From: Ornithorhynchus anatinus
Taxonomy: Eukaryota; Chordata; Mammalia; Monotremata; Ornithorhynchidae
Reading direction: 5' to 3'
DNA: 64,000 nt
NCBI RefSeq assembly: GCF_004115215.2
Contig: NC_041751.1
Coordinates: forward strand, 32,420,298 to 32,484,297
Below are positions 22,402-33,259 of the stretch, piece after piece. Positions within the stretch are counted from its first letter, which is position 1, and each line of letters starts with the position of its first letter. The notes beneath the pieces were generated by a model. It was not told where the DNA came from and ran no database searches. It saw only the letters and a list, made by a program, of their open reading frames with translations. Position numbers and translations under genes: made by a program.

Positions 22402-22429
22402 GAGAATGTGTCTTTTCCTTCCCTTTCCT

Positions 22430-23370
22430 GGCAAAATAATCGTAATAACGGTATTTATTAATAAGCGCTCACTATGTGCCAAGGGTTGTGCCCAACGCCG
22501 GAGTAGGTACAAGGTACGATATGTCATTTATTATTCTCTTTTATTAATGATGTGTATCGATCTGGGAGCCCGTCACTGGGCAGGCATCGGCTCCATCTGG
22601 TGCCATAGTGTACGTTCCAAGCGCGTAGTACAGTGCTCTGCACATAGTAAGCGCTCAGTAAATACCACTGAACGAATATCTATTTATTTCGATGGTATCG
22701 GTGCCTGTCTCCTTGTTTCGTTTTGCTGTCTCCCCCTTTTAGACTGTGAGCCCGTTGTCGGGCGGGGATTGTCTCTGCTGCCGAATTGTATTTCCCCAGC
22801 GCTTAGTACGCTGCTCTCCACATAGCAAGCGCTTAACAAATACCATCATTATTATTATTATTATGAAAGGCTATCAGGTGGTCCCACAAGGGGCTCACGG
22901 TCTTAATCCCCATTTTACAGCTGAAGAAACCGAGGCCCAGAGAGGCTGAGCTGCCCCAAGTCACACGGCTGACAAGGGGAGGAGCAGGGATTCGCACCCA
23001 CGACCTCTGACACCCCAGCACGTGCTCTTTCCATTCAGCCGATCGTATTTATCGAGCGCTTACTGTGCGCAGAGCACTGTACTAAGCGCTCGGAATGGAC
23101 AACTCGGCAACGGATCGAGACCCTCCCCGCCCAGCGACGGGCTCACGGTCTAAACGGGGGAGGCCGACGGCAAGGCCCAACGGAACGAAACAAAACAAGA
23201 CAACGTCGTCAAGATAAATCGAATCAAGGAGATATACACCTCATTCATAAAATAAATAGGGTAATAAATAATATAGACGAACGAGCACGGTGCTGAGCCC
23301 GCTGCTTCTCTCTATCCCAGGTGGGGCTCAGAGTGTCCATCCCCATTTTACAGATGAGGTGACTGAGTCA
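22430..23370. repeat. block of SINE and L2 fragments
   Basis: Reverse SINE piece (22430-22540), two plus-strand L2 3' ends (22545-22680 and 22690-22865), reverse SINE (22866-23040), reverse L2 (23041-23290) and a reverse SINE stub (23300-23370). No gene. Confidence 0.7.
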
Positions 23371-23677
23371 CGGAGTCAATGTCATCGTGGTGGCGTGTAT
23401 TCGCCCAACGCTGTGCAGATATTCAGAGCCAAAAGGAAGTTAAAATTTAAACAAAAACCAACTCCCAGCCTCGGGACGGGGGTGAAAACTCCGAATTGGA
23501 AGCCGGTGATCGCCGAGGAAACACTCTCTGTGAAGGAGCCAGCGCTGTCTCGGGGAAACTCGGATCAGCAGCGTGAGGGACGACTCACTGGACTTCTCCC
23601 TCAGCCCCCAAAAGACCCCAGGCTCACGGGATCCCACCGTCTCTGTTAGAGCGACGAAGGGGATCGAGGGTAGACCG

Positions 23678-23749
23678 GCGGTGGCGGCGCAGTGGCGAGC
23701 GCGGCTGCCTTCCGGGCGGTCGCCCCGGGTTCGATTCCCGGCCGACGCG
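23678..23749 (+). tRNA. tRNA-Gly (TCC), diverged
   Basis: A 72-nt tRNA-Gly with anticodon TCC in 'ctgccttccgggc' and a good B box. Relative to the copy at 63657 many sites have changed to C or G, giving a CpG-rich body. Position 8 is C instead of T, pair 4:69 is mismatched, the discriminator is G, and no T-run follows. It may be inactive. The 3' flank 'ggggatctt' is shared with the pseudogene at 41521. Confidence 0.75.
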
Positions 23750-23849
23750 GGGATCTTATTCCCAGCATTCACCTATGATCTCTCGACTCTATATTAATGT
23801 CTGCATCTCCCCCTTCCAACAGTTGTCAGCACACAGAGAGAGAGGTAGA

Positions 23850-25055
23850 TCGGCGCGAGTGATTAGACGGTGCTCGGCACGTGGTCGGCGCTTAAGAAAA
23901 CCTCAGTTATTGTCGTTATTTTTAAGCGCTTAGCACAGGGCTCCTCACCCAGTAAGTAAATGTCACCGACTGATGGATGTCCCGCTCCTCCTGTTCCCTT
24001 CCCCATGGGAAAGGTCAGGGGAGGGAGAGGGAGGGGAGACCCAAGTAGGCCTCCTTCGGGGGGGGGGGGGGGGGGGCGTTCAGCTGGTAGGAAGGTACGA
24101 GCCGCACGGCGTCGCCGAGAGGACGCCACGTGTCTGCCGCGTGACCTCGGGCAGGTCACTTCCCTTCTCTGCGCCTCGGTTCCCTCATCTGGAAAATGGG
24201 GTCGAGCCTGGGAGCCCCACGTGGGACGGGGACCGTGTCCCACCCGACTTGCCTGTCTCCGCCCCGGCTCTCAGTACGGTGCTGGCGCGTAGTAAGCGCT
24301 CACCGAGTATTATCTGTTATCCCGGCTCTGCCTCTTGTCAGCTGGGTGACTGTGGGCCGGTCACTTCACTTCTCCGGGCCTCAGTGACCTCATCTGGAAA
24401 ATGGGGATGAAGACTGGGCGCCCCCCGTGGGACCACCTGGTGACCCTGTGTCTACCCAGCGCTTAGAACAGTGCTCTGCACATAGTAAGCGCTTAACAAA
24501 TACCGCTATTATCATTATTAGCACGAGGGTCCAGCGGTTGTAAAATGGGACGGGGATTGGGTCCGACGCGATCTGCTCGTATGTACCCCGGCGTTCAGTA
24601 CGGTGCCCGCACAGGATAACAATAGTGATGGTATCCGTTAAGCGCTCACTATGTGCCAAGCGCTGTTCTAAGCGCTGGGGTAGAGGCGAGATCAACACGT
24701 GGGGCTCACAGCAGCGTGGCTCAGTGGAAAGAGGCCGGGCTTGGGAGGCAGAGGTAATGGGTTCGAATCCCCGCTCCGCCACTTGTCAGCTGTGTGACTG
24801 TGGTCGAGTGACTTCACTTCTCTGGGCCTCGGTTCCCTCACCTGTAAAATGGGGATGAACTGTGAGCCTCACGTGGGACAACCTGATTATCCCGTATCTA
24901 ACCCAGCGCTTAGAACAGTGCTCGGCACATAGTAGGCGCTTAACAAATGCCAGCATTATTATCATTATCCCCATTCGACAGATGAGGCCCGGAGACGGTT
25001 GACAAGTGGCGGAGTCGGCACTGGAACTCAAGACCGTGCCCTTCCTACTATTCAT
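23850..25055. repeat. SINE-dense block with an 18-G run
   Basis: Short fragments at 23850-23965 and plus-strand SINEs at about 24100-24320 and 24321-24520. A reverse SINE stub lies at 24620-24710, a near-complete Mon-1 (+) at 24711-24972 and another reverse stub to about 25040. An uninterrupted run of 18 G lies at 24059-24076. Confidence 0.7.
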
Positions 25056-25194
25056 TCCTATTTATTGAGCGCTTGCTGTGGGCGGTGTACTGAGTGACTA
25101 CTTGTTTCGTTTTGCTGTCCGTCTCCCCCTTTTCGACCCGCTGTTGGGCAGTTACTGTCTCTATCTGTTGCCGAACTGTCCTCTCCCGAGCGCT

Positions 25195-26190
25195 TAGAAC
25201 AGTGCTCTGCACACCGTAAGTGCTCCATAAATACAACCGAATGAATGAATGAATGCAGAGCACTGTAGTAGGCGCTTGGAAAGGCGCTCCGTAAATACAA
25301 CCGAATGAATGACCGAAGGAATGCAGAACACTGTAGTGAGCGCTTGGAAAGGGGCTCCGTAAATACGACCGAATGAATGAAAGAATGCAGGACACTGTAG
25401 TGGGCGCTTGGAAAGGCGCTCCGTAAATACAACCGAATGAATGAAAGAATGAATGCAGGACACTGTAGTGAGCGCTTGGAAAGGCGCTCCGTAAATACAA
25501 CTGAATGAATGAATACAGAGCACTGTAGTAGGCGCTTGGAAAGGCGCTCCATAAATACAACCGAATGAATGAAAGAATGCAGAACACTGAGTCGGAGCAC
25601 TGTAGTAAGCGCTTGGAAAGGCGTTCCATAACTGAATGAATGAATGAATGCAATAATAATAATAATGTTGGTATTTGTTAAGCGCTTACTATGTGCCGAG
25701 CACTGTTCTAAGCGCTGGGGTAGACACAGGGGAATCGGGATGTCCCACTTGGGGCTCACAATCTTAATCCCCATTTTACAGATGAGGTAACTGAGGCCCA
25801 GAGAAGTGAAGTGACTTGCCCACGGTCACAGAGCTGACAAGTGGCAGAGCTGGGATTCGAACTCATGACCTCTGACTCCAAAGCCCGTGCTCTTTCCACT
25901 GAGCCAAGAATGCAGAACACTGTAGTGAGCGCTTGGAAAGGCGTTCCATAACTGAATGAATGAATGAATGCAGAACACTGTAGTAAGCGCTTGGAAAGGC
26001 GCTCCGTAAATACACCCGAATGAATGAAAGAATGAACGCAGGACACTGTAGTGAGCGCTTGGAAAGGCGCTCCGTAAATACGACCGAATGAATGAATGAA
26101 CGCAGAGCACTGTAGTGAGCGCTTGGAAAGGCGCTCCGTAAACACGACCGAATGAATGAACGCAGAGCACTGTAGTGAGCGCTTGGAAAG
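25195..26190 (-). repeat. minisatellite built from the L2 3' tail
   Basis: About eleven head-to-tail units of roughly 58-69 bp. Each reads 'cactgtagtgagcgcttgg', then 'aaaggcgctccgtaaatac' and 'gaatgaatga', with small differences. The unit is a piece of the L2 3' end with its (TGAA)n tail in a rearranged order. A Mon-1 SINE interrupts the array. Confidence 0.85.
25653..25907 (-). repeat. Mon-1 SINE inside the minisatellite
   Basis: Near full-length reverse Mon-1 flanked by GAATGCA at 25646-25652 and 25908-25914, a 7-bp target site duplication made of array sequence. The insertion therefore postdates at least part of the array. Confidence 0.85.
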
Positions 26191-26279
26191 ACCAATTGGG
26201 CCACAACCCGCCAAGCCAAGCTGCTTCTGCTTCCCGGATACCGTTCTTATCATTACCATTTTTATTATGATTCTCATTA

Positions 26280-26690
26280 TCACCGCCGCCCGGGAGGAGC
26301 GGCTGCCGGCCCGGCCCCGCCCCCTCCTGCCTATTGGGGCCCCGGGGGGAGGCGGCGTGGTGACGTCACCGCCATCCCGCCTCGGCCGTGGCGTCGGGCG
26401 CCGGGCGCCGGCCGGGGGCACCGAGACGGCGAGGCCTCCGGCAGCCTAGAGGGGCCCCGGAAGTGGCGCTGCAGGGCGGCGGTGCGGGCGTCCCGGCCGG
26501 GGCCCGGCTGGGGCCCGCGGGCAGCGCCCACCCCCATCCCCGACCCCGACCCCGACCCCGGCCCCGACCCGACCCCGCAGCCGTGAGTCCGCGGCCCGCG
26601 GCCCGGGGGGAGGGACGGGGGGCGGGGGGGGAAGGGGCGGCCCGCTGCGGCTGCTGCTGCGCTGCGGCCCCGGCGACACTCTAGCCCCAA
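26280..26690 (+). promoter_or_regulatory. CpG-island promoter and probable noncoding exon 1 of the SCAN zinc finger gene
   Basis: A sharply bounded, very GC- and CpG-rich island. It contains a GC box (near 26316), an inverted CCAAT box (ATTGG at 26333), a perfect CRE (TGACGTCA at 26361-26368) and an ETS-type CCGGAAGT at 26457-26464. A strong splice donor (GTGAGT) starts at 26583, so a 5' UTR exon probably ends at 26582 and joins the acceptor before 28275. The orientation and position fit the zinc finger gene downstream. The transcription start is not determined. Confidence 0.7.
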
Positions 26691-26711
26691 GCCCCCCTCT
26701 CTGGCCCCCCT

Positions 26712-27735
26712 CCTCCCCCCCCCTCTGTGTCTCTCTATTTCTACCCCTGTCTCTCTCTGCCTCCCTGTCTCTTCCTCTCTCCGTGTCTCTGTCTTTCTAC
26801 TCCTGTCTGTCCCTGTCTCTCTTTGCCTCTGTCTCTATATTTCTCTCCCTGTCTGTCTCTGTCTCTCTCTGCCTCTCCCTGTCTCTTCCTCTCTGTCTCT
26901 GTATTTCCATCCCTGTCTCTCTCTGCCTCTGCCTCTCTCTCCCTGTCTCTCCCTGTCTCTGTCTCTAAATTTCCACCCCCGCCTGCCTCTGTCTCTCTTT
27001 GCCTCTATCTCTCTCCCTGTCTCTCTTGGTCTGTGTCTCTCTTTGCCTCTGCCTCTCTCTGTCTCTAAATTTCTACCCCTGGCTCTGTCTCTCTTTGCCT
27101 CTGTCTCTCTCTCATCCTGTCTCTATATTTCTATCCCTGGCTCCCTCTGCCTCTCCCTGTCTCTGTATTTCTATCCCCGTCTCTCTCTGTCTCTGTCTCT
27201 CTTTGCCTCTGCCCCTCTCTCCCTATCTCTACCTCTCTCTGTCTCTAAATTTCTACCCCTGTCTCTGTCTCCCTCCCTGTCTCTGTATTTCTGTCCCTGT
27301 CTCTGCCTCTGTCTCTCCCTCTCCCTGTCTCTTCCTCTCTCTCTGTCTCTGTATATCTCTACCCCTGTCTCTCTCTGTCTCTCTTTGCCTCTGTCTCTAT
27401 CTCTGCCTCTCATTGCCTCTGTCTCTGTCTCTCTATCCCTGTCTCTCTTTGCCTCTGTCTCCATCTGTCTCTCTTTGCCTGCCTCTATATCTCTATCCCT
27501 GTCTCTATCTCTGACTCTCTTTGCCTGCCTCTCTCTGTCTCTGTATCTCTCTCCCTGTTTCTTTCTATCTCTGTCTCTCCATGTGTCTCTCTGTACCTCT
27601 GCCTGTCTCTCTACCCCCATCTCTCTGTCTCCATCTCTGTCCCTGTCTCTCGCTGTCTCTCTCGGTTTCTGTCTGCTCTGTCTCTCCCTGACCCTCTTTG
27701 TCTTTCTGTATCAGTCCGTCCGTCTCTGTCTCTTT
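26712..27735. repeat. 1-kb polypyrimidine (CTCTCTGTCTCTGCC)n tract
   Basis: Almost unbroken imperfect repetition of 'ctctgtctctgcctctg' with interspersed 'atttctacccctgtctctc'. The plus strand is nearly pure pyrimidine with G at regular intervals. It lies in the predicted first intron of the SCAN zinc finger gene, so the transcript would carry it as a long CU-rich intron stretch. Long open frames across it are artefacts of composition. Confidence 0.9.
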
Positions 27736-27874
27736 AACGGCAGTCATTAAACACTTGCCGTCATCACCATCGATACTATCTGTTGAGTGCTCACCGTCTG
27801 CGGAGCGCTCTACCGAGGTCTTGAGAGAGAGCGGTAGAACAGAGTTAGGAGACGTGTTCCCTGCCCAGGATGAG

Positions 27875-28240
27875 CTTATTATGTGCCACTCTGGGTTCCA
27901 AGTGCTGGAGCAGATACAAGGTGTTCAGTTGGGTCCCGTGTGGGACATGGACTGTGTCCAGCCTGATGATGTATTTACCCCAGTGCTCAGTACAGTGCCA
28001 GCACATAGTCAACACTGAGCAAAAATCATTTTTAAAAATAGTCAGACGCAGTCCCTGGCCCACCTGGAGCTCAGAGTCCAAGCGAGAGGGAGAACGGGGA
28101 TTGAATCACCATTTTACGGATGAGGTAACTGAGGCCCAGAGGGGAGAAGCGACTTGCCCAAGGTCACCCAGCAGACGGGTAGCGGAGCAGGGATTAGAAC
28201 CCAGGTCCTCCTGACTCGTAGGCCCGCGCTCCATCCGCGA
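27875..28240. repeat. SINE fragments
   Basis: Plus-strand SINE piece at about 27875-28020 and an old reverse SINE at about 28070-28240, just before the SCAN exon. Confidence 0.6.
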
Positions 28241-28349
28241 GGATTTCTGAAAGGAGGCTTCCTTCTCTCCCCAGCAGCCTTGAAGACGAGCCCGAGGAGG
28301 GTCTCCGGCGAGCGGGGGGCGGAGGGATCCCGTCCCGGGACCGTGGACG

Positions 28350-28775
28350 ATGGCGGCGGAGTCGAGGCGGGGGGCTGCCCTGGAGCCCCAGGCCCCCCGG
28401 GAGCACGAGGGGCTTCTGACGGTGAAACTGGAGGAGGACTGGGCCTGGGGCGCGGAAACCATCCGACACGGGAGTGACGAGATCTTCCAGCAGCGCTTCC
28501 GGCAGTTCCGCTACGAGGAGGCGTCGGGTCCCCGCCAGGCGCTGGGCCGCCTGCGGGAGCTGTGCCGCCTGTGGCTGAGGCCCGACCGGCGCACCAAGGA
28601 GCAGATCCTCGACCTGCTGGTCCTGGAGCAGTTCCTCGCCGTCCTGCCCGCCGACACCGGGGCCCGGGTGCGGACCCGCCGCCCCGAGAGCGGGGAGGAG
28701 GCCGCGACCCTGGTGGAGAATTTGCAGCGAGAGCTGGGTGGACCAAAGCAGTGGGTGCGAGAGGAGAAATTCTTA
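28350..28775 (+). CDS. coding exon 1: SCAN domain
   Basis: Encodes 142 residues. After an acidic lead ([13 protein letters not shown]) comes a complete SCAN domain from about residue 44 ([22 protein letters not shown]) through [33 protein letters not shown] to about 132 ([12 protein letters not shown]). SCAN domains mediate homo- and heterodimerisation between zinc finger proteins. The exon ends at a strong donor (GTAAGT). The residues just before the donor (VREEKFL) are less typical of the family than the rest. An L2 fragment (about 28790-28870) lies immediately inside the intron. Confidence 0.88.
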
Positions 28776-31700
28776 GTAAGTGACGTCCGTTCAGCCGTAC
28801 TTAGGGAGCGCTTCCTTTGGGCAGAGCGCGCTACTGAGCGCTTGGGAGAGTACAATGTAACAGTAAGCTGAGACACATTCTTTGCCTGCACCGTTACTCC
28901 GGGAGGTGAGATTTCTGTGCTAGAGGATGGGGGAGGATCAGGAGGGGAAGACCGATGCCATCCATTGCCTCTGCGGCGCCCATCTTCTCCCGACTGGCGA
29001 CGAACCCCCTCCCCAGGGTCACCCCAGGACTCCCAGTGAAAGATGGCACCTGGCCCAAACCCCCTTCGGCCTCTCCGCGTCACCCTCCGGACGCCGCCGC
29101 CGTCGTCACGAGCCCATCTCTCGGGATTCCCCTCCCACGTCGGCCTCCGCCGCCGAGCCGCCCCTCGGCCAGGCGCGCGGTCTGCGAGCCCATCGCTTCC
29201 CCCCTTTCTCCGGCACCCGGACGCGTCCGGGAGGTTTTTCTCCCCCCGTGCGCCTCCGACCCGGGCTGACCCTGGTCTCGTATTCAGGCGCCCATCTGCG
29301 GAGCCCTTCCCCGGGGCGGGAGGGCCCACTTCTCCCCATTTCTTATTCGTTTCGCCGGGCACCCGATGACGAGTCAAACCGCAGTGAAACCGGTCCGCCA
29401 CCGGATAGAGCGAAGAGTTCTGTTCAAGTCTTAGTCTAATTTAAAGGGTAAACTCATTCACATACGCACACCCGTCCAAACGTTTGCCCCGAGTTCACGC
29501 AGGTGGTCCACGACGGAGGAGTTGGGGGAGTCCGGCCGGCTCGTGGCGTGGTCCGGTTCTCAGCTCCCGCCAACCGCCCCGTTTTGGTCGTAAATCTAAG
29601 GTGGTACAGCCCGGCCGCGGCCGTCCGTTCCCCCTTTTATCCTCACCGGCTAGGGTGAAAAAGAGTCCTTCCGTATTCGCTGCCTCGGGCATCGCGACCG
29701 TGATTTGCCGCTCCGGGCGTGGTGGTTTGCTGCTCCGGGCCCGTTACCGGGTAGAGCAGGGAGGGAAGCCTACCCTTCCCTCCGTGCCCACCCCGCGTGC
29801 GCGTTACTTGTGCAGCCGAACAGAGTATGGGGGCAAGTGTCCTTGACGCACATAAGAAAAGAGCCAGCATTCAGTTACGTTCAGGCCTAGTTCCTCCTCG
29901 ATTTCCTTCTTCCGCGTTCAAAAGCAGTCACTCGTAAAATGGCCTCCCCTCTTCCGAGCCCTACTGAGCGCTCCCCTCCTCCAGGAGGCCTTCCCAGACT
30001 GAGCTCCCCCTTTTCCCTCCGCTCCCCCCACACCCTCTGCTCCTTCCCCTCCCCTCAGCACTGTGCTCATCTGTCTCTATTATTCATTACGCTATTTATT
30101 TCGTTAATGAGGTGTCTATCTCCTTGAGCCTATTTATCTTGATGATGTTGGCTCGTTTGATTTCCTTCTGCTTCGCTCCGCCGTCTCCCCCGTTTAGACC
30201 GCGAGCCCGTCACGGGGCAGGGATGGTCTCCATCTGTTGCCGAATTGTCCCATTCCGAGCGCTTAGTGCAGTGGTCTGCACAGAGTAAGCGCTCGATAAA
30301 TACGATTGAATGAATGAATGAGCAGAGTAAGCGCTTAGCGAATGCCGTCATTATTATCATCGTTAGTCTCCCCAGTGCGCAGTACAGTGCCCTGCACGTA
30401 AGCGTTCAGTTACCGCTGGTCGACGGGAGGTCTACTTTCGGAGACCTTTAATGGGACTTGCAAAGAACTTCTCTGACCCTCCCAACGCCCCCGGGCTGTC
30501 CCGTTCCCCGTTCCAGGTCCCCGCCGGTGCCCCTGGCCAGGAAGTGCTCGCGGAGGACACGGCGATCCCGGGAGCCACCCGAGCGTCGCTTCCGAGCCCG
30601 CCCCGGGTGGGCTCGTCTCCGACGCGGCAGGACTTCGGAAACCTCCGCCTCCTCGGAAACCGATACGGTACTCACCACCTCCCTCTCTCTGTAGTGACCC
30701 CCCCCCCCCCCCCCCCGCCTCCCGTCTCATCCCACCCCGTCTTGAAGCAGCACGGCCTAGCAGAAAGAGCACGGGGCGGGGAGTCGGAGCACCTGGGATC
30801 TCATCCCGGCTTCGCCGGCTGCCCGCTCTCCGACCCTGGGCGAGCCGCTTCGCTCCTCTGGGCCTCGGTTTCCTCATCTGGAAAAGGGGGATCCAGGACC
30901 CCTTCTCCCTCCTACTTACAGATGTGGGAACTGATGATCTCCTCTCTACCCCAGAGCTTAGCCCACAGGAGGCATTTAAAAATTCCACAGCTCTCGATAC
31001 CGGTATCATTCAGAGCCGTACTAAAATCGTCTCTCTTCCAATCCCTCATTTTCCCCAGCCTCTATTCCCTCCCTCAACTTTTGCGGCCGGGTTCGTATCC
31101 CTCCAAGCACCTCGATACTCATTTCGCACAGCGCAGCTGCTCAGAGTGTAACGTCAGCCTCCCCCACCAGCCCCTAAGCTCCTGCGGGGCAGCGACGGTG
31201 ACTTACCGACTCCGTCCTGCTCACGAGCACTGAGTTTAATGCACGGCACCCGGCGAGTGCTCAGTAAGTACCACTGATCGACAGAGAAGTGGTTATAGTG
31301 ACAGGGTCTGGGAAGTGCCTACCGACCGCAGGTTACTAAGTGTTGGGAGAGGGGGGCCTTTAGACCCAACGTAGTCCCTCAGAAGTGTACGGGAATCCAA
31401 TCCACCTCAGTTCGCGTCAGAGAACCACGGAGCTGGCGGGGAGTGGATCGAAGGCCCAGCTGGGCCGCGGTCTAGACGCCTGCGGGATCTGACCGGTCCT
31501 CCTTAGGCCCCGTTCCCGCCCCTCTTCCACGGAACCGATATCGCCGTCTCTTCCCACGTAGGTCGTCAAACCGAAAGCCGGACTTCGGAGTCGGCTCTCC
31601 CAGAGGAGGGACTCTTCGAAGAAGCGGATCCGCACAGGGGGTCCCCGGGAGAACGCCCGCCGAGTATCCCCCTGGCTCCCGGGGAGGGGATGACCCGTGA

Positions 31701-32868
31701 CTCCGAGGGCCGGCAGTGGAGGGATCCCTCGGGGGGAGGTCTGAGGAAGTTGAGCGGCCGGCAGAGAGCTGTAAGAGATGTCCGGGACATCCCTTCGAAA
31801 ACCTCCACGAGCAAGGGGACCTATGAGTGTTGTGACTTTGGGGAAGCTTTCGAACAGAGCCCTCGCTTAATGGGACTGCAGAAGACACCCCCGGGGGAGA
31901 AACCCTACAAATGTGATGAATGTGGGAAAGCCTTTAGCCGCCACTCGACCCTCATTCAACATCAGCGGATTCACACCGGAGAGAAGCCCTATGACTGCAG
32001 TCAGTGCGGCAAAGCGTTCAGTCGCAACTCGACCCTCATTAAGCACTGGCGAATTCACACAGGAGAGAAGCCCTATCACTGTCCTGACTGCGGGGAGGCC
32101 TTCAAACAGAATTCTCACCTCATCGAACATCAGAGAATCCACACGGGAGAGAAACCTTACAAATGCGGCGAGTGCGACAAAGCGTTCAGTCGCCACTCCA
32201 CCTTCTTCAAACACCGGCGGACTCACGCCCGAGAGAGACCTTTCAAATGTACCGAGTTCGGCAAAGCGCTCAGGCAGTCGAGAAACTTAATGGTGCACCA
32301 GAGGATCCGCGGGGGAGAAAAGCTGTATCAGTGTAACGAGTGCGGCAAAGCTTTCAAGCAGAACACGCACCTGATTGAGCATCAGCGAATCCATACGGGA
32401 GAGAAGCCCTACAAGTGCGGCGAATGTGGGAAAGCCTTCTGTCAGCACTCGACCCTCATTCAGCACCAGAGGATTCACACCGGCGAGAGGCCCTACAAAT
32501 GTAACGAGTGCGGAAAGGCCTTCAGTCGCCACTCGACCGTCATTAAGCATCAGCGAATTCACACGGGGGAGAAACCCTACCGGTGTGACGAGTGCGGAGA
32601 AGCCTTCAAACAGAACACGCACCTCGTCGAGCATCAGAGGATTCATACCGGGGAGAAACCCTACCAGTGTAAGGAGTGCGGGAAAGCGTTCAGTCATCAC
32701 TCTTCCATCGTTAAGCACCAGAGAACTCACACGGGAGAGAAACCCTACAAATGTAACGAGTGCGGAAAAGCCTTTAGGAGCCGCTCCACCCTTATCGAGC
32801 ACCGGAGGATCCATCCTGGGGAGAAACTGAGCCCGGGCTCGGGGTTTCGCACCGATTTCTCGGAGTAA
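28350..32868 (+). CDS. SCAN-domain C2H2 zinc finger protein (spliced gene model)
   Basis: Predicted nuclear DNA-binding transcription factor of the ZSCAN class. The model joins three coding exons: 28350-28775, 30517-30667 and 31562-32868. The phases agree: exon 1 ends in phase 0, the linker exon is 151 nt and leaves one base, and the finger exon supplies two. The coding length is 1884 nt, giving 627 residues plus stop. Splice sites are GTAAGT at 28776, AG before 30517, GTACTC at 30668 (weak) and 'cccacgtag' before 31562. The SCAN exon also carries 5' UTR from an acceptor at 28274 ('ctctccccag'). The start ATG has a good context ('gacgatggcg'). No KRAB box is seen. A possible AATAAA lies at 33240, inside a SINE-like tail. 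The specific orthologue cannot be named from sequence alone. Confidence 0.85.
29945..30330 (+). repeat. L2 3' end, intronic
   Basis: Spans 'ctgagcgctcccctcctcca' to the 'attgaatgaatgaatgag' tail, in intron sequence of the zinc finger gene. Confidence 0.75.
30517..30667 (+). CDS. coding exon 2: linker
   Basis: Begins [14 protein letters not shown], which matches the 'V.A...GQEVL.E' start seen in the exon after SCAN in mammalian ZSCAN genes. The acceptor is 'ccccgttccag'. The proposed donor (G|GTACTC) is weak but gives the phase needed by the finger exon. A run of 19 C starts 30 nt into the following intron (30698-30716). Confidence 0.7.
30748..31280 (+). repeat. SINE and L2 fragments, intronic
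   Basis: An old SINE (about 30748-30975) and an L2 3' piece (about 31080-31280), both plus strand, in the last intron. Confidence 0.65.
31562..32868 (+). CDS. coding exon 3: C2H2 zinc finger array
   Basis: An acidic linker ([22 protein letters not shown]...) leads into twelve finger positions with TGEKP-type linkers. Ten keep both cysteines and both histidines. The first ([10 protein letters not shown]...) is degenerate, and the sixth has a phenylalanine at the second cysteine and an arginine at the last histidine (FKCTEF...HQRIR). Helix signatures recur every three fingers: [16 protein letters not shown] and KQNTHLVE at fingers 4, 7 and 10. This is a sign of internal duplication in three-finger units. 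The C-terminal tail is short ([13 protein letters not shown]). Confidence 0.93.
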
Positions 32869-33259
32869 GCAGGCGTCTCCAGCAAAATCACCGCGGCTTT
32901 TGCGTCGGGGGGTCGTTCGGGACCGGACCTCGGACATCTCTGGGGCATTTCCGCGTCGTGCGTCGTCTTCTTTATTCAGAACGTGCAAGGAGCCGGCCAG
33001 AGGTCAGCCGGTCTGGAGGGTGGTGGGTGGAAGTAGGGGATCGTTGGTTTCTCGGACCTCGCCTAGCGCTCCTTCCCGCTGTTAACCGTGGGTGCCGGAG
33101 CTTCGGGTCGTGACGTGTAACTTCTCCTCTCGGTTGGCGTTCCTTAGATCTTGAGCCCCCTGTGGGACGGGGACTTCGATCCGATCCTCCTGGATTTAAC
33201 CCGGGGCTTGGCGCAGTGATTGGCAGAGAAGAAGTGCTTAATAAACTCTGTGGTGGGGT

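Noticed and set aside
19262-24000. Possible CRISPR-like or bacterial tRNA operon interpretation
   Set aside because: tRNAs are dispersed, intron-bearing and single-gene with their own T-runs amid Mon-1 and L2 repeats. This is vertebrate nuclear DNA, and no regular short repeat-spacer array exists.
25048-26421. Overlapping minus-strand open frames of 110-240 residues with repeated SFIHSF...VFTERLSKR motifs
   Set aside because: These are translations of the L2-tail minisatellite. The repetition comes from the DNA array.
26727-27750. Long open frames rich in Ser/Leu/Cys/Pro on the plus strand and Arg/Glu/Asp on the minus strand
   Set aside because: They are a by-product of the CT-rich simple tract, which has no stop codons in several frames at once. 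No domain or start context supports a protein.
28511-29401. A 296-residue minus-strand open frame opposite the SCAN exon
   Set aside because: It is the antisense shadow of a GC-rich exon and intron. It has no family features, whereas the plus strand encodes a clear SCAN domain.
31867-32988. Minus-strand and other-frame open frames across the zinc finger exon
   Set aside because: Shadows of the repetitive finger-coding DNA.
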